A stretch of 55,832 nt of DNA, taken from positions 1-55,832 of the forward strand of contig NZ_JNYJ01000055.1 in NCBI RefSeq assembly GCF_000716715.1, given 5' to 3'. Below, piece by piece: positions 18,733 to 27,287 of the stretch (position 1 is its first letter; each line of letters begins with the position of its first letter). The notes under the pieces were generated by a model. The model was not told the DNA's origin and searched no databases. It saw nothing but the letters and a program-made list of their open reading frames with translations. Both the position numbers and the translations under genes were made by a program. Origin of the DNA: Dactylosporangium aurantiacum. Its GTDB lineage: Bacteria; Actinomycetota; Actinomycetes; Mycobacteriales; Micromonosporaceae.

Positions 18733-19296
18733 TCAGGCCGGGACGCGCAGGGTGGCCAGGGCCGTGGACCAGGCGACGAGTTGGTCGAGGGCGGTGCTGA
18801 GCGCGCCGGCCTGGTGCGGGGCCGGGGCCAGCTCGGTGAAGCCGGTGAAGTCGTGGTGCAGGCTGAGCGCGACCTGCGCCGGGACCGGGGCGATCCGCAG
18901 GGCGTTCACGACCGGGCGGAGCGCCTCGACGGCACGGACGCCGCCGTCGAAGCCGTAGGAGACGAAGGCGGCGGCCTTGTCGTGCCATTCGGCGCAGACC
19001 CGGTCGAGGGCGTTCTTCAGCACCCCCGGGTAGGAGTGGTTGTACTCGGGAGTGACGAACACGAACCCGTCATACCCGGCGACGGTGGCGGCCCAGGACC
19101 TGGTGTGCTCGTGGGTGTAGCGGCCGGTGGCTGGCGGCAGCGGCTCGTCCAGCGGCGGCAGGTCGACCTCGGCGAGGTCGAGCAGGTCGAAGTGGGCGTC
19201 CGTGCGCCGGGCGGCGTGCGTGACGACCCAGTCCGCCACGGGCTCGCCCCGGCGACCGGGACGAGTGCTGGCCAGGACGACCGCGATCTTGATCAT
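18733..19296 (-). CDS. NADPH-dependent FMN reductase
   Basis: A 187-residue flavodoxin-like reductase. The FMN phosphate loop is LASTRPGRRGEPVADW, and the second flavin loop is TPEYNHSYPGVLKNALD, both diagnostic of the family. It reduces FMN or quinone-like substrates with NADPH. ATG 19296 has GGAAAGG ten bases upstream. It lies 55 bases after the FAD monooxygenase gene on the same strand and may supply reduced flavin or join in the same detoxification step. Confidence 0.9.
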   Translation of the reverse strand: MIKIAVVLASTRPGRRGEPVADWVVTHAARRTDAHFDLLDLAEVDLPPLDEPLPPATGRYTHEHTRSWAATVAGYDGFVFVTPEYNHSYPGVLKNALDRVCAEWHDKAAAFVSYGFDGGVRAVEALRPVVNALRIAPVPAQVALSLHHDFTGFTELAPAPHQAGALSTALDQLVAWSTALATLRVPA

Positions 19297-19351
19297 GGTG
19301 ATGGCGCCTTTCCGGAGGTGGTACGGGCAGGGGCGGCCGACGGGTGGCGCG

Positions 19352-20494
19352 TCAGCGCCGGTCGTGGCTGGTGAACATGTCGACGAGGCGGGCGACGGGG
19401 TCGGGGCCGAACATCAGCTCGAGCGAGGCGGCCGACTCGCCGGCGGAGGCCGCGCTGCGCGGGAACAGCGCCTCCTCGTAGGCCGTCAGGGCGGCCTCGA
19501 TGTCGCCGGGGTGCTCGGCGACGGCCCGGCCGAGCTCGGCACCGTCGAGCATGGCGAGATTGGCGCCCTCGCCGGCGAACGGGGACATGACGTGCGCGGC
19601 GTCGCCGAGCAGGGTCACGCCCGCGGTGCGGTCCCACCGGTGGCCGACGGGCAGGGCGTTGATCCGGCGCGGGACCAGCGGGCCGTCGGCGTCGGCGATC
19701 AGCGTCCGCAACGCCGGGGCCCAGCCGGCGAACTGGGCCAGCAGCGCGGCCTTGGCGGCGGCGGTGTCGGTGAAGTCGACGGTGTCGAGCCAGTCCTCGC
19801 CGGTCCGCAGCGCGGCGTAGACGTGCAGGCTGCCGTCGGTCTCGCGGTGGGCGAGGAACCCGCGCCGGCCGTCGAGGGCGATGAAGAAGCCGCCGCCGAT
19901 CAGGTCGGCCGGGCCCGGGTGCCGGGTGTCGGCGTCCAGCAGGTCCAGTTCGACGAAGGAGATGCCGGTGTACGCCGGGTGCCGCGGGGAGACCAGCGGC
20001 CGGACCCGCGACCACGCGCCGTCGGCGCCGACGAGCAGGTCGGTGGTGACCACGGTGCCGTCGGCGAAGGCCACCTCGTGCCGGCCCCCGTCCAGCGGGC
20101 GGAAGCCGGTGGCCTTGGCGCCCCACCGGACGGTGCCGTCAGGCAGCGAGTCCAGCAGCAGGTCACGCAGCTCCCCGCGGTCGACCTCGGGCCGGCCGCC
20201 GGCGCCGTCGTCCTTCTCCTCCAGCGCGACGCTCGCATCGGGGTACAGCAGCCGCATGGCCTGCCCGCCGGGGTGGATGATCGCCTCGAAGCCGGCGGCG
20301 AGGTCGGCGGCGTGCAGTGCGACCTGCCCCGAGTCGTGGTGGATGTCGAGCATGCCGCCCTGGGTGCGGACGTGGCGGCCCGCCTCGAGGTCGAACACGG
20401 TCGCCGGGATGCCGCGGGTGTGCAGCACCCGCGCCAGGGTGAGCCCGCCGAGGCCGGCGCCGATGATCGCGATGTGGTGGTGGGTGGTGGTCAT
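19352..20494 (-). CDS. FAD-dependent monooxygenase, TetX-like
   Basis: A 380-residue class A flavoprotein monooxygenase. FAD motifs: IAIIGAGLGGLTLARVL (GxGxxG) at residues 8-24; LLVGADGAWSRVRPL (the DG motif); LLGDAAHVMSPFAGEGANL (the GD motif). The block QGGMLDIHHDSGQ is characteristic of the tetracycline-modifying TetX branch, though most relatives hydroxylate other aromatics. Resistance cannot be concluded from sequence. GAGGAG precedes ATG 20494. The gene is divergent from a fused double TetR regulator, the likely repressor. Confidence 0.9.
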   Translation of the reverse strand: MTTTHHHIAIIGAGLGGLTLARVLHTRGIPATVFDLEAGRHVRTQGGMLDIHHDSGQVALHAADLAAGFEAIIHPGGQAMRLLYPDASVALEEKDDGAGGRPEVDRGELRDLLLDSLPDGTVRWGAKATGFRPLDGGRHEVAFADGTVVTTDLLVGADGAWSRVRPLVSPRHPAYTGISFVELDLLDADTRHPGPADLIGGGFFIALDGRRGFLAHRETDGSLHVYAALRTGEDWLDTVDFTDTAAAKAALLAQFAGWAPALRTLIADADGPLVPRRINALPVGHRWDRTAGVTLLGDAAHVMSPFAGEGANLAMLDGAELGRAVAEHPGDIEAALTAYEEALFPRSAASAGESAASLELMFGPDPVARLVDMFTSHDRR

Positions 20495-20528
20495 TGCCGG
20501 CTCCTCGAATCAGAACAAGCTCATTAGT

Positions 20529-20574
20529 GCTGTCGCTCGAAAACTATAACAGCTCCACTATCGCAGTCGTTCGG
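20529..20574. promoter_or_regulatory. Direct repeats between the monooxygenase and double-TetR genes
   Basis: GCTGTCGCTCGA (20529-20540) and GCAGTCGTTCGG (20563-20574) share 9 of 12 positions in the same orientation, 34 bases apart. They lie in the 92-base divergent promoter region and are weak candidates for sites of the double TetR protein. No perfect palindrome is visible. Confidence 0.3.
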
Positions 20575-20586
20575 TAAAGTGGTCGC

Positions 20587-21816
20587 ATGACCGACATCAC
20601 CGTGGGGCGGCGGGAGCGCAAGAAGGCCCGGACCCGTCAGGCGATCGCCGACGCCGCGCGAGCGTTGTTCCTCGAGCGCGGCTTCGACGCGGTGACGGTC
20701 AAGGAGGTCGCCGAGGCCGCCGACGTGTCCATGAGCGGGCTGTTCAAGCACTTCCCCACCAAGGAGTCGCTGGTCTTCGATGAGGACGACGACATCCGCC
20801 ACGGGCTGGTCCGCGCCGTGCGTGACCGCCCCGACGCCGTGGCCGCCCTGCGGGCGCTGCGGCAATGGCTGCTCGACCGCGCCCGCGACCTGGCCGGCGA
20901 CCCCGACACCGCCGCGTTCTTCGAGCTCATCGCCGCCACCCCGGCCCTGAGCGACTACGGCCGCCGCATGTGGCAGCGGCACGAGCAGGAGCTCGCCGAG
21001 GCGATCCGCCAGGCCGGGCCCGACGCACCCGGCGCCGGCATCGCGGCCCGTGCCGTAGCCCGCTTCGCCCTCGACCGCTCCCAGCCCTGCCCGCACATCG
21101 ATCCCCAGGTCGAGCTCGACGCCGCCTTCGCGCTGCTCAGCCACGGCTGGCCCGCGCCCGAGCTGCGCCGGCCGCGGCACCACACCCCGTCCGCCGCGCC
21201 GCCGGCCCCGGCCCGGCCGCCGGGCCTGCGCGAACGGAAGAAGGCCCAGACCCGCCAGGCGATCACCCGCGCCGCGCTGGAGCTGTTCACCGAACGCGGC
21301 TACGACCACGTCGGGGTTCGCGAGATCGCCGAGGCCGCCGAGGTCTCACCGGGCACCCTGTTCGCCCACTTCCCCGACGGCAAGGCCAGCCTGCTGTTCC
21401 CCGGCGACCAACGGGACACCGCCGCGGCCCTCGTCGACGCGGTCCGCCACCGCCCGCCCGGGCAGACCATTCCCCGGGCCCTGCACGGGCACATCGCCCG
21501 CCGGGGACCGTTCAAGCCCGACCCCACCCCCGAGGAGCAGCGGGTCCTGGCGCTGATCCGGGCCACGCCCGAACTGACCGACCACGCGCTGCGCGCCTGG
21601 ACCGCCGCCGAGCCGGCCCTCACCAGCGCCATCGCCGAGGAGGCCGGGCTGCCCGCCGACGACCCCACCGCCCGGCTGCTCGCCCACTATTTCCTGCAGA
21701 TCCCGGACCTGGCCGTCGCCGAACCCCACGCCGGGCACGCCCTGGACGTCATCACCGGCGTCCTCGAACACGGCTGGCCCCAAGGCCTCGCCACCGGGAC
21801 GCCCCCGCTGGCGTAG
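20587..21816 (+). CDS. Tandem fusion of two TetR regulators in one polypeptide
   Basis: A 409-residue protein with two complete TetR units. The first helix-turn-helix is near residues 14-60 (TRQAIADAARALFLERGFDA, then VSMSGLFKHFPTKESL). The second is near 222-268 (TRQAITRAALELFTERGYDH, then VSPGTLFAHFPDGKASL). Each is followed by a helical ligand domain of about 130-150 residues, joined by a Pro/Arg-rich linker around 195-218 (PSAAPPAPARPPGLRERKKA). TetR proteins are normally 190-220 residues and homodimeric. The two halves are similar but clearly diverged, so this is an old internal duplication or fusion rather than an assembly artefact. It is divergent from the TetX-like gene. Confidence 0.9.
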   Translation: MTDITVGRRERKKARTRQAIADAARALFLERGFDAVTVKEVAEAADVSMSGLFKHFPTKESLVFDEDDDIRHGLVRAVRDRPDAVAALRALRQWLLDRARDLAGDPDTAAFFELIAATPALSDYGRRMWQRHEQELAEAIRQAGPDAPGAGIAARAVARFALDRSQPCPHIDPQVELDAAFALLSHGWPAPELRRPRHHTPSAAPPAPARPPGLRERKKAQTRQAITRAALELFTERGYDHVGVREIAEAAEVSPGTLFAHFPDGKASLLFPGDQRDTAAALVDAVRHRPPGQTIPRALHGHIARRGPFKPDPTPEEQRVLALIRATPELTDHALRAWTAAEPALTSAIAEEAGLPADDPTARLLAHYFLQIPDLAVAEPHAGHALDVITGVLEHGWPQGLATGTPPLA

Positions 21817-21839
21817 ATCGACAGCTGGGCGGTCCAGCG

Positions 21840-22975
21840 GGCCGCTCGGCGCCCAGCCCGGCCGCTGGACCTCGCTGAACGGCGCGCGGACCGGGCCGGC
21901 GCCGGGACCAGCATCGCGGTGATGACGTCGCCGCCGGGGTTGCGGGGTGCGCGGCGGCGAGCGCCGACCCGCCGGTGGTGCACGATCGCGGGCGGCAGGC
22001 CGGCGGCCGGGGTGAACGACGGCGCCACGAGGCCGGCCACGGTGCTGACCGGGTCGCCGAGATCGGGCCGCCGGGACACGGCCAGCGTGTACCGGCCGGC
22101 GCCGGCCGCGGCGGTCCACGTGAACGCCGGGCCGATGACGCCGGTCGCGCCCGGCGCCGGGGCGGTGGGCACCGGCACCGCGGGTGGGGCGTCCACCGGT
22201 GCCGGGCCGGCCGACCGCAGCGTCGCCCGAGCCGGTCCCGCGCCGCTGCCGCCGCCCGGCCAGACGAGCCGCACGTGACCGGCGCCGGGCGTGCGGACGG
22301 TCAGCCGCCCCGCCGGCACCCGCGGGTGGGCCGCACGCCGGGCGACGCCGTCGGCGGAGACCTCCACCCGCGGCCGGGGGCCGCCGCCCGCGAGGTCGAA
22401 GACGGCCGCGCGGCCGCGGCCGGGACCAGTGACGGACGCGCCGGCGCTGGGTCGGGCGCACGACCGCGCACCCGGCGCCCGGGGGCACGGTGACCGCCGT
22501 GTGCCCGGTCGTGAGGGTGAGGTCCTCGACAGCGCCGACGCGCACCACGGCGGACGCGTCGGCGCCGGTCGGGCGCACGACCGCGCACCCGGCGCCCGGC
22601 GGCACGGTGACCGCCGTGTGCCCGGTCGTGAGGGTGAGGTCCTCGACAGCGCCGACGCGCACCACGGCGGACGCGCCGGCCCGCACCGGGTCCGACGCCG
22701 GGCCAGGGCGGCCGGACCGGTCGACTCGCCCGCCGGCGTAGACCTTGCCGGCGGCGGTGACGGTCGCGGCGTCGGCGCTGAACCGGGCCGCGGTCGGGGG
22801 GTAGTGGTGCACGTCGACGAGGTCGACGCCGGGCGCGGCGAGGGCGTCGGGGTCGATGTCGGAGCGGCGACCGGCGGCGATCAGCTGCCGCGGGCGCCCA
22901 CTGGCGGAACCGTTCGGCGTTGGCGTTGAGCCACGGCAGGGTAAGGCGCCGGCCCGGCCGGCGCCGCGGCGGCAA
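21840..22975 (-). pseudogene. Decayed GH5-like mannanase/cellulase gene with internal duplication
   Basis: The 1.3-kb stretch between 21816 and 23174 has no intact gene, but its minus strand reads as pieces of a GH5-type glycosidase in three frames. The order is LPWLNANAERFRQWA (22939-22895, frame A); PRQLIAAGRRSDIDPDAL then APGVDLVDVHHYPPTA and AATVTAAGKVYAGG (22893 on, frame B); then after about 22450 frame C with VEVSADGVARRAAHP, a Fn3-like TWTAAAGAGRYTLAVSRR and NPGGDVIT. The N-terminal half of the barrel and the nucleophile strand expected after VYAGG are missing. A 117-bp tandem duplication lies inside. Its place beside mannan genes suggests a former mannanase. Confidence 0.6.
22451..22675. 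repeat. 117-bp tandem duplication (two copies) inside the GH5 remnant
   Basis: Copy 1 is 22451-22567 and copy 2 begins at 22568, matching for about 108 bases with one or two differences. The unit is exactly 39 codons, so on the minus strand the block GADASAVVRVGAVEDLTL, then TTGHTAVTVPPGAGCAVVR, is read twice in frame. The near identity of the copies shows a recent event. Confidence 0.85.
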
Positions 22976-23181
22976 GGTGCGGGCGCGTGCCGGCGCCGCG
23001 GCGGCAAGGTGCGGGCGCGTGACGGTTCGTGGGCGGGACCGGGGCGGGCCGGTTCAATGGTGGGCAAGGTGCGGGCGCGTGACGGTTCGTGGGCGGGACC
23101 GGGGCGGGCCGGTTCAGCGGTGGGCAAGGTGCGGGCGCGTGACGGTTCGTGGGCGGGACCGGGGCGGGCCGGTTCAGTGGT
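22971..23181. repeat. 60-bp minisatellite, three copies plus a partial unit, at the ROK gene 3' end
   Basis: Units of 60 bases start at 23003, 23063 and 23123 (GGCAAGGTGCGGGCGCGTGA...), nearly identical apart from one or two bases in GGTTCA(A/G)(T/C)GGTG. A 32-base partial unit precedes them at 22971-23002, and the flank at 23183 repeats the start of a unit as GGCGGGGTGCGGGCGC. Each unit contains the inverted repeat ACCGG-N6-CCGGT. The last unit overlaps the stop codon of the ROK gene (23174-23176). The array therefore arose by tandem duplication of the gene's end. Confidence 0.9.
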
Positions 23182-24076
23182 GGGCGGGGTGCGGGCGCCG
23201 GCCGGCGCGGGTGAGGGCGAGCGCGGCGGCGCCGTAGAGGCCGCCGTCGCGGCCGAGCGCGGCCGGCTGGACGGTGAGGTCGTGCAGGAACGCGATCCCG
23301 GCCCGCTGCGCGACCGCCGCCCGAAGCGGGTCGAACAGCACCGGGCCGGCGGCGGCCACACCGCCGCCGACGACGACGGTGTGCAGGTCGAACAGGGTCA
23401 CGGTGTTGACGATGGCGGCGGCGAGCGCGTCCGCGCCGCGGCGGAACGCCTGCCGGGCGACCGGGACCCCGCGGGCCGCGTCGGCGGCGAGCGCCCGGGC
23501 GTCGGTGCCGCCCGCCCAGCCGAGCCCGGCGGCCCAGCGGACCATGCCGGGGCCGCTGGCGACGCGCTCCACGCAGCCGAGGGCACCGCACGGGCAGGGC
23601 GCGTCGTCGTCGCCGACGGCGATGTGCCCGATGTGCCCGGCGTTGCCGGTACGCCCGAGGTACGGCGCACCGTCGAGCACCAGCCCGCCGCCGACGCCGG
23701 TGGAGACGACCACGCCGAGCAGCGACGGCGTGTGGCCGCGCCAGGACTCGCCGAGCGCCACGCACTGCGCGTCGCCGGCGAGGGCGACCGGCAGCCCGCC
23801 GGTGAGCTCGGCGAGGGCGGCGGTGACCGGGAACCGCCGCCACGCCGGGATGTTGACCGGGCTGACCGCGCCGGCGTCCAGGTGGACCGGGCCGGCGGAG
23901 CCGACGCCGACGCCGGTGACGCCGGTGAGGTCGAACCGGCGCACGAGCGCGGCCAGCGTCGCGGTCGGGTCGGTGCCGACCGGCATTTCGGCCCGCTCGA
24001 CGATGCCGCGGTCGGCCCCGACGGTGGCCGCGGCGAACTTCGTACCGCCGATGTCGACCGCGAGCACCACGGTCAT
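23174..24076 (-). CDS. ROK-family sugar kinase
   Basis: A 300-residue ROK protein without DNA-binding domain, hence a kinase rather than a repressor. It has the ATP motif VLAVDIGGTKFAA, the catalytic Asp region LAGDAQCVALGE, the signature VVSTGVGGGLVLDG, His in GNAGHIGHIAV and the zinc motif CPCGALGCVE. Likely substrate is a hexose such as mannose or glucose released from mannan oligosaccharides; specificity is inferred from context. The start (ATG 24076) overlaps the stop of the beta-mannosidase gene by four bases (ATGA). The 3' end is embedded in a 60-bp repeat array. Confidence 0.88.
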   Translation of the reverse strand: MTVVLAVDIGGTKFAAATVGADRGIVERAEMPVGTDPTATLAALVRRFDLTGVTGVGVGSAGPVHLDAGAVSPVNIPAWRRFPVTAALAELTGGLPVALAGDAQCVALGESWRGHTPSLLGVVVSTGVGGGLVLDGAPYLGRTGNAGHIGHIAVGDDDAPCPCGALGCVERVASGPGMVRWAAGLGWAGGTDARALAADAARGVPVARQAFRRGADALAAAIVNTVTLFDLHTVVVGGGVAAAGPVLFDPLRAAVAQRAGIAFLHDLTVQPAALGRDGGLYGAAALALTRAGRRPHPAHH

Positions 24077-26454
24077 GATCTGACCTCGTTGACGCAGCGC
24101 AGCACCGGGTGACCGACCAGCCGGGCCGGGTCGAGCGGCCGGTGGCTGGTGACCGCGACCGTGGTGGTCTCCCCCGGCAGGAGCGTGACGAGCTGGTCGT
24201 CGACGGTGGCGTCCGGGTCGAGCCGGTCCGGGTGGATCGCCAGCTCCCGCAGCAGGGTACGGGCGGTGACGTGGACGAGGTAGCCACCGTCGACCGCCTC
24301 GACGGTGGTGTCGTACGCGGCCGGCGGGTACGCCATGTCGGGGTCCTCGGCGAACATCCGCAGCGCCCGCTGCTCGCCGAGCTCGGCGACCAGCAGCTCG
24401 CGGCCCGGGTCGGCGGGCTCGGCCAGGCCGGCGGGCAGCACGACCCGGCCGGCGTCGCGCGGCGCGACGCTGACCGGCACGCTCTCCTTGGCGAGCAGCT
24501 CGCCGGTCACGGCGCGGCGGGTGACGGTGAGGTCACCGGTCCACGGCTCGTCGGTGTCGTTGACCGCGGTGACGACCCCGCCGGCGACGGTCAGCAGGCG
24601 CGGCGCGTAGGCGCGGCGGATGGCGTACCACAGCGGCTTGCGGCGGCCCGCGCCGTCGACGGCGGCCCAGGACGTGACGGGCCAGCAGTCGTTGAGCTGC
24701 CACACGACGGCGCCCATGCAGTACGGCATCAGCGACCGGAAGCGCTCCAGGCCGTACGCGACGGCGCGGGCCTGGTTGAGCTGCGTGAAGTAGTGCCAGT
24801 CGTCGACGTCCGCGGGCGCCGGCAGGTGCCGGCCGAGGCCGCGCAGCAGCTTGTCGTCGCCGTCGGCCGCCTTCTGATGGTGCCGCACGCCGGGCGAGGC
24901 GGCGGTGAGCGGCTCGTCGGAGACCGCGGCCCGCAGCGTCGCCCAGGTGGGTGGGGCCTGGAAGCCGAACTCGGCGACGAACCGCGGCGTGTAGGCGTCG
25001 TAGCGGGTGTAGTCCTTGGTGTTCCACACGTCCCAGATGTGGATGGTGCCGGTGCTGTCGTCCATGACGTCACGGTCCGGGCTGCCGGAGTACGGCGTGC
25101 CCGGCCAGTAGGGGCGGGTCGGGTCCAGCTCGGCGACGACGCGGGGCAGCAGGTCGTGGTAGAAGCCGGCGCCCCAGCTGCGCCCGTCGAGCGCCTCGGG
25201 CCAGCCCCAGTGCTGGTGGCCCCAGATGTTCTCGTTGTTGCCGCACCACAGCACCAGGCTGGGCCGCCACACCAGGCGGGTCACCTGCTCGCGGGCCTCG
25301 GCCTCGACCTCGCCGCGGAACGGCTCGTCCTCCGGGTACGCGGCGCAGGCGAACAGGAAGTCCTGCCATACGAGCACGCCCAGCTCGTCGGCGAGGTCGT
25401 AGAAGTCGTCGGACTCGTACCGGCCGCCGCCCCAGACGCGCAGCAGGTTCGCGCCCGCGTCGAGGGCCTGGCCGACGCGGGCCCGGAGCCGGTCGGCGGT
25501 GACGCGGGCCGGGAAGCAGTCGTCGGGGATCCAGTTGAACCCCTTGACGAACACCGGGCGGCCGTTGACGGTGAGCCGGAACGCGTCGGGATCCAGCTCC
25601 ACGGTACGGAAGCCGATCCGCCGGGTCCACGTGTCGGCGCCGGCGCGCACGGTCAGCGGGTAGCGGGGCTGGTCGCCGTGGCCGGCCGGCCACCACAGCC
25701 GCACGTCGGGGACCTCCAGCACGAGCACGCCGGTGTGCTCGCCGGGGCCGAGCCGCAGCTCGGCGCTGACCCCGGCGATCTCGGCGGTGACCGTGACCGG
25801 CTCGTCGCCGGTGCGTTCGACGCGGACGGGCACCTCGACCCGGCCCGTGCCGCCGTCCACTGTGGCCAGTGGGCGGACCTCGGCGAGGCGCACCCCGGAC
25901 CAGGCGTGCAGCCCGATCCGCTGCCAGATGCCGGCGGTCACCAGGGTCGGGCCCCAGTCCCAGCCGAAGTTGCAGGCCATCTTGCGGATGAACTGGAACG
26001 GTTCGGGGTACGGGCCGGGCCGCTCGCCGAGGGCCGCGCGGTGCGCCTCGGCGTACGTGTAGGGCGCGGTGAACCGGATCCGCAGCGTGTTGTCCCCCGG
26101 CCGCAGCAGCGTGGTCACGTCGGCGCGGTAGCCGCGGTGCATGTTCGCCGTGTGCAGTACCTCGACGTCGTTGACGGTGACGGTGGCGACCGTGTCCAGC
26201 CCGTCGCAGACCAGGTCGACCCGGTCCGGGCCGGCGGCACCGGGGGCGGCGCTCCAGCCGAACGTGGTCCGGTACTCCCAGTCGGTGCGGCCGATCCACC
26301 GCTGTCGCAGCTCGTTGTCGTCGAGGTACGGGTCGTCGATGAGGCCCGCCGCGAGCAGGTCGGTGTGCACGCAGCCCGGGACGGTCGCCGGCACGCCGGC
26401 GTGCTCCCCGCCGGACAGGGTCCAACCGTCGTGCAGCGGGTGGTACGTGCTCAC
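24073..26454 (-). CDS. GH2 beta-mannosidase, intracellular
   Basis: A 793-residue GH2 enzyme. It starts with MSTYHPLHDGWTLSGG at GTG 26454, which has GAAGGAG six bases upstream; an in-frame GTG at 26469 overlaps the preceding stop and is less likely. Domain order: jelly-roll sugar-binding domain (to about 170), Ig-like domain (to about 280), TIM barrel (about 280-590), then C-terminal Ig-like domains. The acid/base is Glu408 in WCGNNENIWG and the nucleophile is Glu495 in FVAEFGFQ, both diagnostic of beta-mannosidases rather than beta-galactosidases. No signal peptide, so it splits imported manno-oligosaccharides. It is fourth in the ABC operon. Confidence 0.92.
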   Translation of the reverse strand: MSTYHPLHDGWTLSGGEHAGVPATVPGCVHTDLLAAGLIDDPYLDDNELRQRWIGRTDWEYRTTFGWSAAPGAAGPDRVDLVCDGLDTVATVTVNDVEVLHTANMHRGYRADVTTLLRPGDNTLRIRFTAPYTYAEAHRAALGERPGPYPEPFQFIRKMACNFGWDWGPTLVTAGIWQRIGLHAWSGVRLAEVRPLATVDGGTGRVEVPVRVERTGDEPVTVTAEIAGVSAELRLGPGEHTGVLVLEVPDVRLWWPAGHGDQPRYPLTVRAGADTWTRRIGFRTVELDPDAFRLTVNGRPVFVKGFNWIPDDCFPARVTADRLRARVGQALDAGANLLRVWGGGRYESDDFYDLADELGVLVWQDFLFACAAYPEDEPFRGEVEAEAREQVTRLVWRPSLVLWCGNNENIWGHQHWGWPEALDGRSWGAGFYHDLLPRVVAELDPTRPYWPGTPYSGSPDRDVMDDSTGTIHIWDVWNTKDYTRYDAYTPRFVAEFGFQAPPTWATLRAAVSDEPLTAASPGVRHHQKAADGDDKLLRGLGRHLPAPADVDDWHYFTQLNQARAVAYGLERFRSLMPYCMGAVVWQLNDCWPVTSWAAVDGAGRRKPLWYAIRRAYAPRLLTVAGGVVTAVNDTDEPWTGDLTVTRRAVTGELLAKESVPVSVAPRDAGRVVLPAGLAEPADPGRELLVAELGEQRALRMFAEDPDMAYPPAAYDTTVEAVDGGYLVHVTARTLLRELAIHPDRLDPDATVDDQLVTLLPGETTTVAVTSHRPLDPARLVGHPVLRCVNEVRS

Positions 26455-26465
26455 GTGGCGCTCCT

Positions 26466-27287
26466 TCACTTGACCGCACCGGAGGTGAAGCCGTTGTAGA
26501 TGAACCGTTGCAGCAGCAGGAACAGCACCAGCGTCGGGACGATGACGAGGACCGCGCCGGCCGACATCACCTCCCAGTGGGCCCCGAACGGGCCCTTGAA
26601 CCGGAACAGTGAGGTGGAGATGACGCCGAGGTCCTGCGACGGCATGTACAGGAACGGGATGTAGAAGTCGTTGTAGATCGTGATGCCCTTGATGATCACG
26701 ACGGTGGCGGTGGCCGGTTTGAGCAGCGGGAAGATGATCCGCCAGAAGATGCGGGTGGAGCCGGCGCCGTCGATGCGGGCGTTCTCGTCCAGCGACGCCG
26801 GGATGCCGCGGATGAACTGCAGGAAGATGTAGATCGACACGATGTCGGTGCCGAGGTAGAGCACGATCGGCGCCCAGCGGGTGTCGTACAGGCCGAGGCC
26901 GTTGACCACCTGGTAGGTCGCGACCTGGGTGGTCACGCCGGGCACCAGCGTGGCGAACAGGAACAGCCCGAGGATGAGCCGCTTGCCCCGGAACTGGAAG
27001 CGGTCGATCGCGTAGGCGGTCATGGCGCCGATGACGACGGTGCCGGTGAGGGAGAAGACGAGGATGACGGCGGTGTTCAGGAACGCGGTGAGCATCCGGC
27101 CGTTGGTGAACGCGGTGCCGTAGTTGGCGAAGTTGAGCCAGTGCTCCGGCAGCGCGAGCGCCCCGCCGGTGCTGAGCTCCTGCGGTGTCTTGAGCGACGT
27201 GAGCACGATCGCGAGCACCGGCAGCAGCACCACGACGCAGGCGAGGACCAGCGACGCGTACTTCAGGCCCTTCAGGACGGCGGTCAT
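26466..27287 (-). CDS. Sugar ABC transporter permease, MalG/CUT1 type
   Basis: A 273-residue inner-membrane permease with six helices. The EAA loop that contacts the ATPase reads SLDENARIDGAGSTRIFWRI, in the MalG position. ATG 27287 overlaps the stop of the upstream permease (ATGA at 27284-27287). The C-terminal RFIYNGFTSGAVK is typical of the family. With the MalF-like partner it forms the channel for the binding protein encoded at 28308-29609. No ATPase gene is present nearby, as usual for actinobacterial systems served by a shared MsiK. Confidence 0.94.
   Translation of the reverse strand: MTAVLKGLKYASLVLACVVVLLPVLAIVLTSLKTPQELSTGGALALPEHWLNFANYGTAFTNGRMLTAFLNTAVILVFSLTGTVVIGAMTAYAIDRFQFRGKRLILGLFLFATLVPGVTTQVATYQVVNGLGLYDTRWAPIVLYLGTDIVSIYIFLQFIRGIPASLDENARIDGAGSTRIFWRIIFPLLKPATATVVIIKGITIYNDFYIPFLYMPSQDLGVISTSLFRFKGPFGAHWEVMSAGAVLVIVPTLVLFLLLQRFIYNGFTSGAVK

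Noticed and set aside
19352..20494. Tetracycline resistance call for the TetX-like enzyme
   Set aside because: The QGGMLDIH block is shared by many monooxygenases; sequence alone does not show tetracycline as substrate.
22971..23181. CRISPR array
   Set aside because: The 60-base units are directly adjoining, without unique spacers, and no cas genes are present.
24109..26499. A 796-codon open frame opposite the GH2 gene
   Set aside because: It mirrors the beta-mannosidase gene, has no family motif and has shadow composition (Gly, Arg, Val, Asp).
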